DNA of 64,000 bases, taken from contig JBGCEJ010000003.1 of assembly GCA_045106235.1 (NCBI GenBank), positions 310,001 to 374,000 of the forward strand. The letters run 5' to 3'. Positions 43,899 through 52,755 of this stretch are shown one piece after another. Each line of letters opens with the position of its first letter. Position 1 is the first letter of the stretch. Made by a program: the position numbers and the translations under genes. This stretch comes from UBA4427 sp045106235. Its GTDB lineage: Bacteria; Myxococcota_A; UBA9160; UBA4427. The notes beneath the pieces were generated by a model. The model did no database searches and had not been told where the DNA came from. It saw only the letters and a program-made list of their open reading frames with translations.

Positions 43899-45632
43899 TT
43901 AGCTGCGAGCGGCTTCACCGGAGCTGCTACGCGAATCCGGGGCTAAGGGGAGTCGCACGCAAAAGACAGTGCCGTGGTCTCCACCCGGCTCGAACCAGAT
44001 TTCGCCGTCGTGCTCCTCGGCAACGCGTTTACAAATAGCCAAGCCGATTCCGGTTCCTTCGAATTCGTCTCGACTGTGGATGCGGCCAAACATGTCGAAG
44101 ATCTTCTTGTCAAAGCGGGGGTCGATCCCGATCCCATTGTCGCGAACGAAGATGATGCTCTCGCTCTGCGGCTCTTCGCTAGGCCGTTGGCCTATGTGGA
44201 TCTGTGGGGGGACTTCGCGCCTGAACTTGATTCCGTTCAGGATCAAGTTCTGAAAGAGCTGTTGAAGTGCGTACTCCTGACCGAGGACGGTCGGCAGCGG
44301 GTCCACTGTAATGACTGCGCAGGCCTCGTGTGTGACACCTTCGATATCGGAGAGAGTCGCCTTGATGAGGCCGTCGAGCGCGATGGGGACTGGATGCGCG
44401 GCTTCGGTACCCACTCGGGAATATTCCAGGAGGTCACGTATAAGCGTTTGCATCCGCTTCGCCGCGTCCGTCATGAACCGCAGACATTCTTTAGCCTCGC
44501 TCGAAAGCTGGTCGGCATGTTTTGTTTCCAGGAGATCGGCGAAAGCCACGATACTGCGAAGTGGTTCTTGGAGATCGTGGGAGGCGACATACGCGAATTC
44601 GCCGAGCTTCTCGTTCTTGGCCTTGAGTTGCTGCGTCCGCTTAGCGACGCGTTCCTCAAGCGAGTTGTTTGTGGCAACGAGTTCGGAGAGAGAATTGCCG
44701 AGGCGTTCGAGCAGGGCGTTAAATCCCAGGGATAGGGAGCGAACTTCGGCGAGCGAACTCGATTGGCGGACTCTCTGATTTGGTTTCGAAGGCTCGATCC
44801 CCTCGACATCTTCGAGGAGCAGTCCAATGGGCCGAGCGACGAGCTTTCGCATGACCAAGGGGAGGAGGAGAACGAGGGCGAGGCCGCTGAGCACGATGTT
44901 CCTGAGGACTGAATCTTGAAGGTCGTTAATAGACTGGCTGAGGTGCTGCAGGTTGGCGCCGAAACGAAGGGTGAGGCCGCTCTGCTCGATTTTGATGGAC
45001 TGAACGACAGGGACTTGCCCAGCTCTTTCGACGAGCTCGTCTCCCATCCAAATTTCAAATCCATCGAGATCGTCTATGTAGAGCACACTGCGCAGGCTTT
45101 CGAGGGGCAGGGTGGCGACGATGATTCCCTCTGGCAGATTGCTGCGTCCGATCGGAGCGGCGACTGAGATCCAGACGGTGTCGCCGTATTTTTGAGCCGT
45201 GATCAAGGATTGGAGTCTGTTTTCCAGGATCTCGCCTATGTCCTTGATGTCGGCGATGGAGACGAGCGGCTCCTCGAAACGGCGATAGAGCGGATTCGCT
45301 TCAAAGTCGTAGGCGGATAGCTGGACGGGTTGACCTTCCCAGGTGACGTGATCGAGATAGCGCCGAAGCTCTCTCAGACGGTCGTCTGGCTGCATGACCC
45401 CTTGGATCAGGACAGAATGGCGACCGAGGTCGCCCACGAAAGTCGAATGCCGCCGCATCCAAAGTTCAGCGGACCTTTCTAGTTCGTGAAGTCGATGCTT
45501 AGCTTGCTCATCCTGTTCCTGTGCGGCGTATTCTCGAAGTGTTTGCCGGGCTTGCCAGGAAGAAATCCCCGACAGCACGGCTGTGACTGCGAGTGTGCCT
45601 GCGAGGACAACCCCGACGAGTGAGAGGCGCAT
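43899..45632 (-). CDS. Sensor histidine kinase coupled to a periplasmic binding protein
   Basis: 577 aa. TM1 (about 4-24), periplasmic region (25-243), TM2 (245-262), HAMP (about 263-315), coiled coil (about 318-345). HisKA follows with YVASHDLQEPLR (His352), then HATPase with NLILNGIKF, DNGIGID and GTGIGLAIC. It resembles the kinase at 30676 in its HDLQEP box. Its ATG shares one base with the TAA of the binding-protein gene (TAATG), so the two are translated together. A binding protein that reports to a kinase is the LuxP/LuxQ arrangement; the ligand is unknown. No response regulator is adjacent. Confidence 0.9.
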   Translation of the reverse strand: MRLSLVGVVLAGTLAVTAVLSGISSWQARQTLREYAAQEQDEQAKHRLHELERSAELWMRRHSTFVGDLGRHSVLIQGVMQPDDRLRELRRYLDHVTWEGQPVQLSAYDFEANPLYRRFEEPLVSIADIKDIGEILENRLQSLITAQKYGDTVWISVAAPIGRSNLPEGIIVATLPLESLRSVLYIDDLDGFEIWMGDELVERAGQVPVVQSIKIEQSGLTLRFGANLQHLSQSINDLQDSVLRNIVLSGLALVLLLPLVMRKLVARPIGLLLEDVEGIEPSKPNQRVRQSSSLAEVRSLSLGFNALLERLGNSLSELVATNNSLEERVAKRTQQLKAKNEKLGEFAYVASHDLQEPLRSIVAFADLLETKHADQLSSEAKECLRFMTDAAKRMQTLIRDLLEYSRVGTEAAHPVPIALDGLIKATLSDIEGVTHEACAVITVDPLPTVLGQEYALQQLFQNLILNGIKFRREVPPQIHIGQRPSEEPQSESIIFVRDNGIGIDPRFDKKIFDMFGRIHSRDEFEGTGIGLAICKRVAEEHDGEIWFEPGGDHGTVFCVRLPLAPDSRSSSGEAARS

Positions 45633-46978
45633 TAGTCAGCCGCCGGGACGCGGTCGGGGTCAAGTTCGATGAGGCCGTCCGCATTAAACCTTCCCATTGT
45701 CAAGTCGGAAAGCCCAAGCGCTTCGTGGGCGTCGGCTCCGCCGGTTGCAGGGGAAGTGAAGGGAGATCGATAGGTCTTCACAAGGCCTTCGACCGGGCCC
45801 TCAATATTTTCCAGCGCTTCGCGCAGCCAGCGTCGATTGGCGTCGCTGTCCGGACTCCAGGGCAAGCCGCGGGCGGCTTGGTGAAGGAGTAGCGTAAGGT
45901 CGAAAGCATGGATGAAGCCCGGCGCCGCTCGCATCTCGCGAGGGGCGTTCGCCAAGCTAGGGGTCTGACGGGCGGCAATTTCAAGCGCGCGTTCGAGGAG
46001 TGGCGTCCGTGCGGAAAGAAGAGAGACCTGTGTTTGGATCAAGCTCAGGTCGAGTTTCTCGAGCGCCTCTTTGCCAATGCGCCCAACGAAATCACCCCCT
46101 GCGATCCCCCAATGGCTTCGAATGGGCAGACGCTTTTCGGAATCCAGCTCGGCAACGACCCTTGCGAATGCGGCTCCTTCCTCCGTGTTGGCAACGAGGA
46201 AGAGGACGTCGGCATCTGCTTGCTGAGCGTCTTCGACTAACTCCGCTGCAGTGGTTTCGCCCATGCCCCAGCCGAAGCGGCCCACGCCGGCGAGGCTTGC
46301 GCGGCTGTTCTTGATCGACTGGGTCATTGTGACCAGGTTCGAGTCACCCCAGCCCGTATCTTCGAGGAGAAGGTAAGGCCGTCTAAAGCCCTCTTGTTCG
46401 ACTGAGAAATGCGTAATCGCGAATCCGGCTTTCGCATCGTCTACGGAGAGGCGGAATATCCAGTTCTGCGGTTCCTCGCCGCGAGTGATCGGAGTGGCGG
46501 CGGCCCAAGGGACGAGAACGGGGAGGCCGCTCGTGTTAATAAAGCTCTTCAGCGCAAGCAGTGGAGGCGAATGCATGCCGGCGATGATCGCGAGCGCATT
46601 GGGGTCCTCGGCGAATTCGCGGAGATGTTTTCGGCTCCGGGGTGTGCTCGCGCGGTGGTCTCTGACAATGAGTTCGACTTCGCGTCCGCCTAATGTGCCA
46701 CCGACGGTGGCGAGCGCGGCTCTGATCCCTCGCTCGATCGACAAGCCGGCATGCCGCGAACCGCCGGATTGGGACGCATCAAGGTAGATCCGAACAGGGG
46801 CGGAGGTCGGGGGAGGGGCTGCCGCCGCCGCAGATTCCGTTTCAGCTGCCCAGGAAGAAGTGGTGGATGGGATGAGTGAGGCGACGAGGCCTAAAATCAG
46901 AATCCATCGCCTGGCGGTAGCGAAGTGTCTCTGCAAGAGCTGCGAGCCTTTGTCCAAACGTTCTCGCGCAGAGATCAA
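45632..46978 (-). CDS. Periplasmic type-1 (branched-chain amino acid-like) binding protein
   Basis: 448 aa from a TTG at 46978 with AAAGGA nine bases upstream; the frame reaches 47080 without a better start. The signal peptide ends SSWAA. A Peripla_BP_6-type fold follows (VRIYLDASQSGGSRHAGLSIERGIRAAL, AIIAGMHSPPLLAL, GLPVLVPWAAATPI, LLEDTGWGDSN). No permease or ATPase genes are nearby. The next gene is a histidine kinase overlapping by one base, so this binding protein probably senses rather than imports. The ligand could be an amino acid or amide. Confidence 0.87.
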   Translation of the reverse strand: MISARERLDKGSQLLQRHFATARRWILILGLVASLIPSTTSSWAAETESAAAAAPPPTSAPVRIYLDASQSGGSRHAGLSIERGIRAALATVGGTLGGREVELIVRDHRASTPRSRKHLREFAEDPNALAIIAGMHSPPLLALKSFINTSGLPVLVPWAAATPITRGEEPQNWIFRLSVDDAKAGFAITHFSVEQEGFRRPYLLLEDTGWGDSNLVTMTQSIKNSRASLAGVGRFGWGMGETTAAELVEDAQQADADVLFLVANTEEGAAFARVVAELDSEKRLPIRSHWGIAGGDFVGRIGKEALEKLDLSLIQTQVSLLSARTPLLERALEIAARQTPSLANAPREMRAAPGFIHAFDLTLLLHQAARGLPWSPDSDANRRWLREALENIEGPVEGLVKTYRSPFTSPATGGADAHEALGLSDLTMGRFNADGLIELDPDRVPAAD

Positions 46979-47218
46979 GATCTCTTGTCCTTTCCGCTCA
47001 GAGCACGGGAGTCGCTCAGCGATTCGCGGAGCTCGGCCCCGCACGGTAGGTCCGATGGAGCGATGGGGAGACCGCGCCAACGCCGTCGGCTCGGAGTGAT
47101 CCTATTAGTGGAGCCAACGTGCGGATTGTCGCACAAAACGGCGAATTCGGTGCATGAGGATCCGGCCGGTTCGGACCCTGGTCCGCCTGGGCCGATTTGG
47201 GGGCGATCTGCCCCGCAG

Positions 47219-47542
47219 CTACTCGCGTGAGCTTGACCCAAGACGCTCGAAGATCGCGTCGGGTGTATCCGTTATGTTGGCGGAGGCGTTGGTCGCTAAC
47301 CGCCCGAGTGCCGAGGCGATTGAGGCGGAGACTGCGGCCGGATCGTCGACTCCCCTCGCCGCGAGCTCCTCGGGCATAACTCGAGTGAGCACGACGGTCA
47401 TCTGTTCGAGCGTGACGGAAGCAGCCTCCAGCCCAGCGGACTTGAGTGCGAGTCGGACTGTGCCCCGAGCCTCGATGGTGCTGAGGTCCGTCGTCTCTTC
47501 GAGCTGGCTACAGGCCTGTGTGAAGATCGGGGAGGCTGCCAT
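47219..47542 (-). CDS. Small cytoplasmic protein of unknown function
   Basis: 107 aa, mostly helical, with no membrane segment or known motif (starts MAASPIFTQACSQLEE; contains ALKSAGLEAASVTLEQMTVVL). It starts three bases after the membrane-protein gene at 47546 and so is almost surely co-translated with it. About 240 bases then separate it from the binding-protein gene. I recognise no family. Confidence 0.65.
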   Translation of the reverse strand: MAASPIFTQACSQLEETTDLSTIEARGTVRLALKSAGLEAASVTLEQMTVVLTRVMPEELAARGVDDPAAVSASIASALGRLATNASANITDTPDAIFERLGSSSRE

Positions 47543-47545
47543 GGA

Positions 47546-48307
47546 TCACGCCGCTGCCTTTTCAAAGTGGCGAAGACCGGCTGCGCGGACCCGGGCGATA
47601 TAGAACTGAGGCGGAACAAAGGCCAGCCAAAGCGCACCGGACGTGACGAGGCCGAGTGCCCCAATCAAGATCGAGCCAAGGGACGTGGCTGTGATGGAAA
47701 AGCCCATGAGGTTGAAGGCGACGCCGAATACCGTGATCGAATCGGCGGCCAGAATAGAAATTCCCCAAAGCCGCATTCGATCTGTGACGACTGCGTCCGC
47801 AAGCCCGAGTTCAAGCCGCTTGCGGAGCATTCGGTAGTAGCGGATCGACTCGAAGCCGGCCCAAGTCATTGGGATGAAACTCAGATAGACCTTTGCGGAC
47901 CAGGGGCCTGATTTGGGGTCTTCGAGGAAGGCCATTAGTCCGGGGCCGGTCACTTGAAGTAGAGCGAGCCCGACGAATCCCAGAATGATCGACCCGAGAA
48001 ACACGCCCGCCCAGGTTTGCCCCGGACGGAAGACCCGACGCGTAAAGCCGGCGAGGGCGCCCATGCCAAGAATGCTCGTGCACATGTGCAAGACCAGGAC
48101 CGCGCAGCGCGCAGTGTCCGACAGGCCCTCGGCCCGAGTGATGATGGCCATCAGCGGATATCCGATGCCACCCATGCAGAACAGGCCTAGTCCGAGGAGG
48201 AGTTCGGCGATGCCTCGCGTCTTGTAGGCGAGTATGAGGAGTCGCCCACCGACAAGCAGGCTCGCCAAGATGAAGAGTCCAGCGCCAAGGGCAGCCACCA
48301 TCGCCAT
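47546..48307 (-). CDS. Seven-helix membrane protein of unknown function
   Basis: 253 aa with about seven hydrophobic helices and GGAG six bases before the ATG. Charged loops carry YKTRG and RYYRMLRKRLELGLADAVVTDRMRLWG. The topology resembles 7TM sensor modules, but without a kinase or cyclase domain. It leads a minus-strand row (107-aa protein, binding protein, kinase) and may be part of that sensory system. Confidence 0.72.
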   Translation of the reverse strand: MAMVAALGAGLFILASLLVGGRLLILAYKTRGIAELLLGLGLFCMGGIGYPLMAIITRAEGLSDTARCAVLVLHMCTSILGMGALAGFTRRVFRPGQTWAGVFLGSIILGFVGLALLQVTGPGLMAFLEDPKSGPWSAKVYLSFIPMTWAGFESIRYYRMLRKRLELGLADAVVTDRMRLWGISILAADSITVFGVAFNLMGFSITATSLGSILIGALGLVTSGALWLAFVPPQFYIARVRAAGLRHFEKAAA

Positions 48308-48488
48308 TCAAAACTCCAGTCAGCCGCGCTTAAGATGAGGGTGTCCCGTCGAGGGCGGTCCTGAGGTACATCGAATGACCGGATTGCTTGCTTGAGAATC
48401 AATCCTGCCGAGGTGGTGGGGATGGCTGGAGCCCGCGCGCTCCCTTTTCATCGGACGAGAATGCTCCGTCGCCGATGAAATTCAGTCG

Positions 48489-49793
48489 CTACTGCAAGCG
48501 GCGCATCGCCGTGAATGAGATTGTGAACCCAGCGCTCATGAGGAGGAGCCCCGCGCCCATCCCCGCGAACGCCATACGGGCGCCGAAGGCCTCCGAAGCC
48601 AGACCGATCGCGAAGGTGCCGAGCTGCGCCGCGTTCATTTGCATGGCGACCAGGCTCATCACCCGACCGCGAAAGGCGTCGTCGACATAGGTTTGTGAGA
48701 GCACGTTCGAAAGCGAGTTGCGGAGCGATTGACCGGCACCGATCAACATCAGAAGCGGAAAGCTGAGCCAGACTGAATCGGTGAGGGCGAAGGCGATGAT
48801 CACGATTCCGAGCGCTGCATTTCCGAACAGGACAGTCCGTCCACGATTTCTCGCATGCATCGAAGCGATCCGCAGAGTACAGGCGAGCGCGCCGAGGCTA
48901 ACGACGCTCATCATCGTGCCGAGGACTTCGGGGCCCCCGCCGAGGACCTGTTTGACGAAGCCCGGAAGCAGATGCATGAAGGGCATCGACAGAAAGGTGA
49001 AGACGAAGTTGCTGAGGACGAGCATCCAGACTGCGGGATGACGGGCCACATATCGCCAGCCCTCGATCAGCGAGGCGATGGGGCGCTTTGGGTCAGGTGC
49101 GCTGGCATCGTCGGGGGTCGCCGTGGCTCGACGGTTCGGCTCGGTGAGTCGCGCGGCGCGCGAAAGCGCGAGCGTGGCGACGACGAACATCGCGCTGATC
49201 GCACCGTAGACGTACTCGGTTTCGGTCACGCCCAACGCGAAACCACATGCGGCGGGCATCACAAGGCGAACGACATTCATTCCGCCCATGTTAAGGGCCG
49301 CTGCATTCATCAGCCGCTTTGGACCGACGATCTCAGGAATGATGGACTGCCATGAGGGGGCGAGGAGCCCGAAGATCCCGCCCTGGGCGAAGGTCGAGAC
49401 GAGCAAATGCCAGAATTCGAGCCGGTCCAGGTAGAGAAGGATGCCCACGCCAAAGGCGAACGCTGCCATCAGACTCTGCCCGATCTGAACCACGCGAAAT
49501 TTCGGCCAGCGATCCGCGATGACTCCGCCGTAGAGCGTGGCGAGGATGCCAGGGACGACGCCGGCCAGGCCAAGTCCGCCTAATGCCGCGTAGGAGCCGG
49601 TCATCTCGAAGACCAGGTAGCCTCGCACCAGGATGAGGCTGTTCGTTGCGCCGAAGACGGCGAGCGAGGCGATGAAGAACCAGCGAAACCCGTCGTCGGA
49701 GAGGGAGTCGAAGGTCTTTCGTCGCTCGTCCGTCTCGGCAGGCTCGGGATCGGACTCGGAATCAGAACGAGGAGCGGGGCTCCTTTGGGTCAT
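48489..49793 (-). CDS. MFS exporter, EntS/MFS_3-like
   Basis: 434 aa from the ATG at 49793; a frame open to 50273 lies over the LLM gene and is not credible. About 12 membrane helices, with FRWFFIASLAVFGATNSLILV, the ADRWPKFRV motif-A loop and YVDDAFRGRVMSLVAMQ, fit the MFS_3 group of exporters (enterobactin/macrolide efflux type). It follows the LLM oxidoreductase by 11 bases and probably exports a product or toxin of the catabolic cluster. Confidence 0.87.
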   Translation of the reverse strand: MTQRSPAPRSDSESDPEPAETDERRKTFDSLSDDGFRWFFIASLAVFGATNSLILVRGYLVFEMTGSYAALGGLGLAGVVPGILATLYGGVIADRWPKFRVVQIGQSLMAAFAFGVGILLYLDRLEFWHLLVSTFAQGGIFGLLAPSWQSIIPEIVGPKRLMNAAALNMGGMNVVRLVMPAACGFALGVTETEYVYGAISAMFVVATLALSRAARLTEPNRRATATPDDASAPDPKRPIASLIEGWRYVARHPAVWMLVLSNFVFTFLSMPFMHLLPGFVKQVLGGGPEVLGTMMSVVSLGALACTLRIASMHARNRGRTVLFGNAALGIVIIAFALTDSVWLSFPLLMLIGAGQSLRNSLSNVLSQTYVDDAFRGRVMSLVAMQMNAAQLGTFAIGLASEAFGARMAFAGMGAGLLLMSAGFTISFTAMRRLQ

Positions 49794-49804
49794 GCGCGCA
49801 TGGC

Positions 49805-50917
49805 CTAGTCGGCCTGCGGGGCGCTTGCCGGGGCACTCGCTTGAAACCAAGGATCGCGCTCGGCGAAATGGTCGTTCCGGCGCACGGCTCGGTACGCGTC
49901 CAGCAGAGCTGGGAGCTGGCGAGCCACGCTCCCGTGGAAGAGCACGCCGTCGGCTCCCGCGTCGAACTGGTCGTTGATCCTGTCGGCGCAGTGGGCGGCG
50001 GTTCCCAAGGCCGCGGAGTCGGTCATCCAGTTGTCCGGGAACATCGCCGCGACTTCCGCGGTCTCGTAGCGCGTGAAGTCTTGGTCGGCGGTCTTGCCGT
50101 CCGCGAAAAGCGGATGTGCACGAATCGATTCGAGCAGCGAGGCATCCCACCCGTTGACCTGGCAGAGCAAGTTGCCGAGCCATTCCACTTGGACATACGT
50201 GAGCAGCCGAGCGGGGCCGATCGCCGAGGTTTCCTCTTCGCTTTGGTCCGCCGCAACGACTAGCGTTGACCAAATCTTGCAGGATCCGGGCGGCCTTCCC
50301 GCCTCTTTCTCTCCCGCTCGGACCAGGGCAACGGACTCTTCGACCGCCTGATTGGTGAGGAACGGGTGAAGCAGCATGCCATCATAATGACGTCCAGCGA
50401 GGGTGAGCGTCTTGGGGCCGAGCGCGCCGAGAATCAGAGGAGGCGACTCGCGAGGTGCCTCGTTCATACGCAGGAGCGGGTAGTTCCCAAGCGCGTTCTC
50501 GCCCGAGAAAGTGCCGCCGTTCCAGAGGCTCCGCAGAAGCTCGGCGACCTCACCCAACCCCTTCAGGTTTGCGTGGCGGGTGCCATAGATATGGTAGAGC
50601 CCATCAAACCCACGAGCGAAGCCCATGGCGAAGCGCCCGCCGCTCAGGTGACTCATCGTGGCGCCGAAGGAGCAGAGCTCGATCGGATGATGTGTCGGAT
50701 AGTTCATGAGGCCGGTGGCGATCTTGATATTGCGCGTACACGCAGCAGCGGCGCCACACAAAACTTCGACGTTCTTGAAATCGTATCGTTCGGCCGGCCA
50801 GATCGAACCCAGTCCGAGTTTTTCGGCCAGAGGCGCCTCCTCGAGAATACGCTCGGGATCGTTCACTCTTCCTGGCAGGGTGTACACGCCTAGCTCGGGA
50901 AACTCTTGTGACGGCAT
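49805..50917 (-). CDS. LLM-class F420-dependent oxidoreductase
   Basis: 370 aa from the ATG at 50917 with AGGAGG nine bases upstream. The luciferase-like barrel is indicated by AEKLGLGSIWPAERYDFKN, IKIATGLMNYPTHHP and LSGGRFAMGFARGFDGLY. The family includes F420-dependent oxidoreductases and flavin monooxygenases; the close match to actinobacterial/TIGR03857-like members points to F420. It is the middle of a minus-strand set with a phosphotransferase, a nitroreductase and two transporters. Confidence 0.87.
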   Translation of the reverse strand: MPSQEFPELGVYTLPGRVNDPERILEEAPLAEKLGLGSIWPAERYDFKNVEVLCGAAAACTRNIKIATGLMNYPTHHPIELCSFGATMSHLSGGRFAMGFARGFDGLYHIYGTRHANLKGLGEVAELLRSLWNGGTFSGENALGNYPLLRMNEAPRESPPLILGALGPKTLTLAGRHYDGMLLHPFLTNQAVEESVALVRAGEKEAGRPPGSCKIWSTLVVAADQSEEETSAIGPARLLTYVQVEWLGNLLCQVNGWDASLLESIRAHPLFADGKTADQDFTRYETAEVAAMFPDNWMTDSAALGTAAHCADRINDQFDAGADGVLFHGSVARQLPALLDAYRAVRRNDHFAERDPWFQASAPASAPQAD

Positions 50918-50967
50918 TGGGCCGCTCCTCCTGGATGATCTTGGTTGGTCTTGAGTGGTCCTTGATG

Positions 50968-52092
50968 TTAGGCGTTTTCTGGCGAGATGGATCGCCGCAA
51001 GAATGCCGCGTGCGGGATCATGTCGTCCGGGTTCTCGGGCCATTCGGCCTCACCGAAATGAACGGCTCTGGCTACGACTCTCGACATGATCGTAGCGTGG
51101 CGGAGGCCGGCGTAGACCTCGTACCAGGGCATGGCTTCGATCTCGACGCCCGAGGCGTCGCGGTAGATTGCGCGGAGTTCGTCCGATCGCATGAGGTGCG
51201 GGAGGGTGGGGCGACCCGAAGGCGCGATCAGGTCCTCGAAGAAGCGATGCATGAAGGCCATCCAGCCCAAGTCGACGCCTCGGGGCGCGATCCCCGCCAT
51301 CTCCCAGTCGAGGGCCGCTACGGGTTCGAATCCGTCGTTCGCGTAGAGGATATTCGCAAGCCGCGCATCGCCCCAGCTGATTACGTCCGGACCATGATCC
51401 TCAGGCCAGGTTCTCTCTAGCCAATCGAAAGTCTCTTCGATCAGAGGGACTCGCAACCCCGGCTTGCCGTCCTCGCACATCCATTTGTAGTACGCGCGCT
51501 GATGGTTGAAATGGCGTCGCATCGCGGATTCGCCCGGCTCGTCGAATTGGAGAAAGTCGACGTCCAAGGGCTCCGGATCGATTGCATGCAGTCGTGCGAG
51601 CAAGCGCACCGTATGCTCCATGAGCTGGCGCTGCTCGACTTCGTTCGCCTCTTGGAGCCATCCTGTGACAACGTAGGGCGGATTGTCGGCAGGAACGCGC
51701 CCTTCGACCCGGTCCATCACGAAGAATGGGGCGCCGAGGGGCTCGGGGTTCGGCTCGAACCAGCGCACGTGGGGGACGGGGACGTCAGAATGCTGCTCGA
51801 CCAAAGCGATCACCTGGGCCTGCAGTTCGAGGTCGTAGGTCGGGAAGGTCGGCTTATCCACGCCGGCCGGGGCCATGCGTCCCACGAAGGATCCCTGCTG
51901 GGCTACGCCGCGTTCCTGCCAGCGCACATCAAAGATCAAGGTCTCGTTCGTCATCCCTGTTGCGGAGGGGCTTGTCACTTCGCCGACTTCTGGGGCGGCG
52001 TCGGCGGGGAGCTTCGTGGCGATCCATCGCTCGATTTGTTCCCGGAGTTCCTCTCGGCTTCGGCTTGAGCGCGTCACCTTCGCTGCGGTCAT
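50968..52092 (-). CDS. Aminoglycoside-phosphotransferase-family kinase (ACAD10/acyl-CoA type)
   Basis: 374 aa. VISWGDARLANIL holds the catalytic Asp, and DWEMAGIAPRGVDLGWM the metal Asp. FVMDRVEGRVP and RLLARLHAIDPEPLDV are typical of the APH family found with acyl-CoA dehydrogenases, which phosphorylate hydroxyacyl groups rather than antibiotics. Its ATG overlaps the TGA of the nitroreductase (ATGA). A lipid- or steroid-catabolism role is inferred from the neighbours, not resistance. Confidence 0.87.
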   Translation of the reverse strand: MTAAKVTRSSRSREELREQIERWIATKLPADAAPEVGEVTSPSATGMTNETLIFDVRWQERGVAQQGSFVGRMAPAGVDKPTFPTYDLELQAQVIALVEQHSDVPVPHVRWFEPNPEPLGAPFFVMDRVEGRVPADNPPYVVTGWLQEANEVEQRQLMEHTVRLLARLHAIDPEPLDVDFLQFDEPGESAMRRHFNHQRAYYKWMCEDGKPGLRVPLIEETFDWLERTWPEDHGPDVISWGDARLANILYANDGFEPVAALDWEMAGIAPRGVDLGWMAFMHRFFEDLIAPSGRPTLPHLMRSDELRAIYRDASGVEIEAMPWYEVYAGLRHATIMSRVVARAVHFGEAEWPENPDDMIPHAAFLRRSISPENA

Positions 52093-52700
52093 GCCCAGCT
52101 TCTCCCGTAGCGATCCCGACTCGTCACTTCGGTTACGGGGCGTCGGCGAGGAAGGCCCATCTTGCGCGCGGGATAGCCGATCGGGAGCGTCGCGAGGGGG
52201 ACGATGTGCTCGGGCAGTTCGAGTGTCTTCGCGAGCGCACCCTCGGGAGCGAAGAGCGGAAGATTACTCATGAGTGAGCCGAGGCCGAGGGCGTTGGCTG
52301 CAAGGAGCACGTTTTGGGCGGCTGGAAAGATCGACGAACCCATTTGCTCGAAGGGAAGCCTGTTCGTATCTCCGCATAACACGATGATCACGGGGGCTAC
52401 GGCAAGACCGGTCATCGCCCAACGATCGACCGATTTGAAGCCCGGCGCCTCCTGGTCATTTGAGAGGTCCCTTGCGAACCCGACCCAGGCGGCCCGTGCG
52501 CCGTCGGCGATCTGCTGGCGAACGCTCTCCTCCTGCACGACGACGAAATGCCAGGGCTGTCCGTTCATCGCACTCGGCGCATGTGTGGCGGTTTCGATGA
52601 TGCGTTCGATCAGTTCATCCGGGACGGGGTCGGGGAGAAGCTCTCGAGTCGCGCGTTGGCGCGTCGCAAGGTCGAAAAAGGAGGGGGAAGGCTCGGTCAT
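52089..52700 (-). CDS. Nitroreductase-family protein
   Basis: 203 aa from the ATG at 52700 with AGGAAA upstream. TRQRATRELLPDPVPDELIERIIE and THAPSAMNGQPWHFVVVQ are the FMN-binding start of the nitroreductase fold; NVLLAANALGLGSLMSN and the closing PIGYPARK are also conserved. It acts on nitro, quinone or enone substrates with NAD(P)H. The stop overlaps the start of the phosphotransferase gene by four bases. Confidence 0.88.
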   Translation of the reverse strand: MTEPSPSFFDLATRQRATRELLPDPVPDELIERIIETATHAPSAMNGQPWHFVVVQEESVRQQIADGARAAWVGFARDLSNDQEAPGFKSVDRWAMTGLAVAPVIIVLCGDTNRLPFEQMGSSIFPAAQNVLLAANALGLGSLMSNLPLFAPEGALAKTLELPEHIVPLATLPIGYPARKMGLPRRRPVTEVTSRDRYGRSWA

Positions 52701-52755
52701 GTTGATCTGTTTCCTGAAGTGGGTGGTCGCCCTAGAGAGTTGACTCCGTGGGCTT

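Noticed and set aside
50968..52092. Antibiotic-resistance reading of the aminoglycoside-phosphotransferase-like gene
   Set aside because: Sequence motifs and neighbours (LLM, nitroreductase, CoA-transferase) match the acyl-CoA-associated branch of the family.
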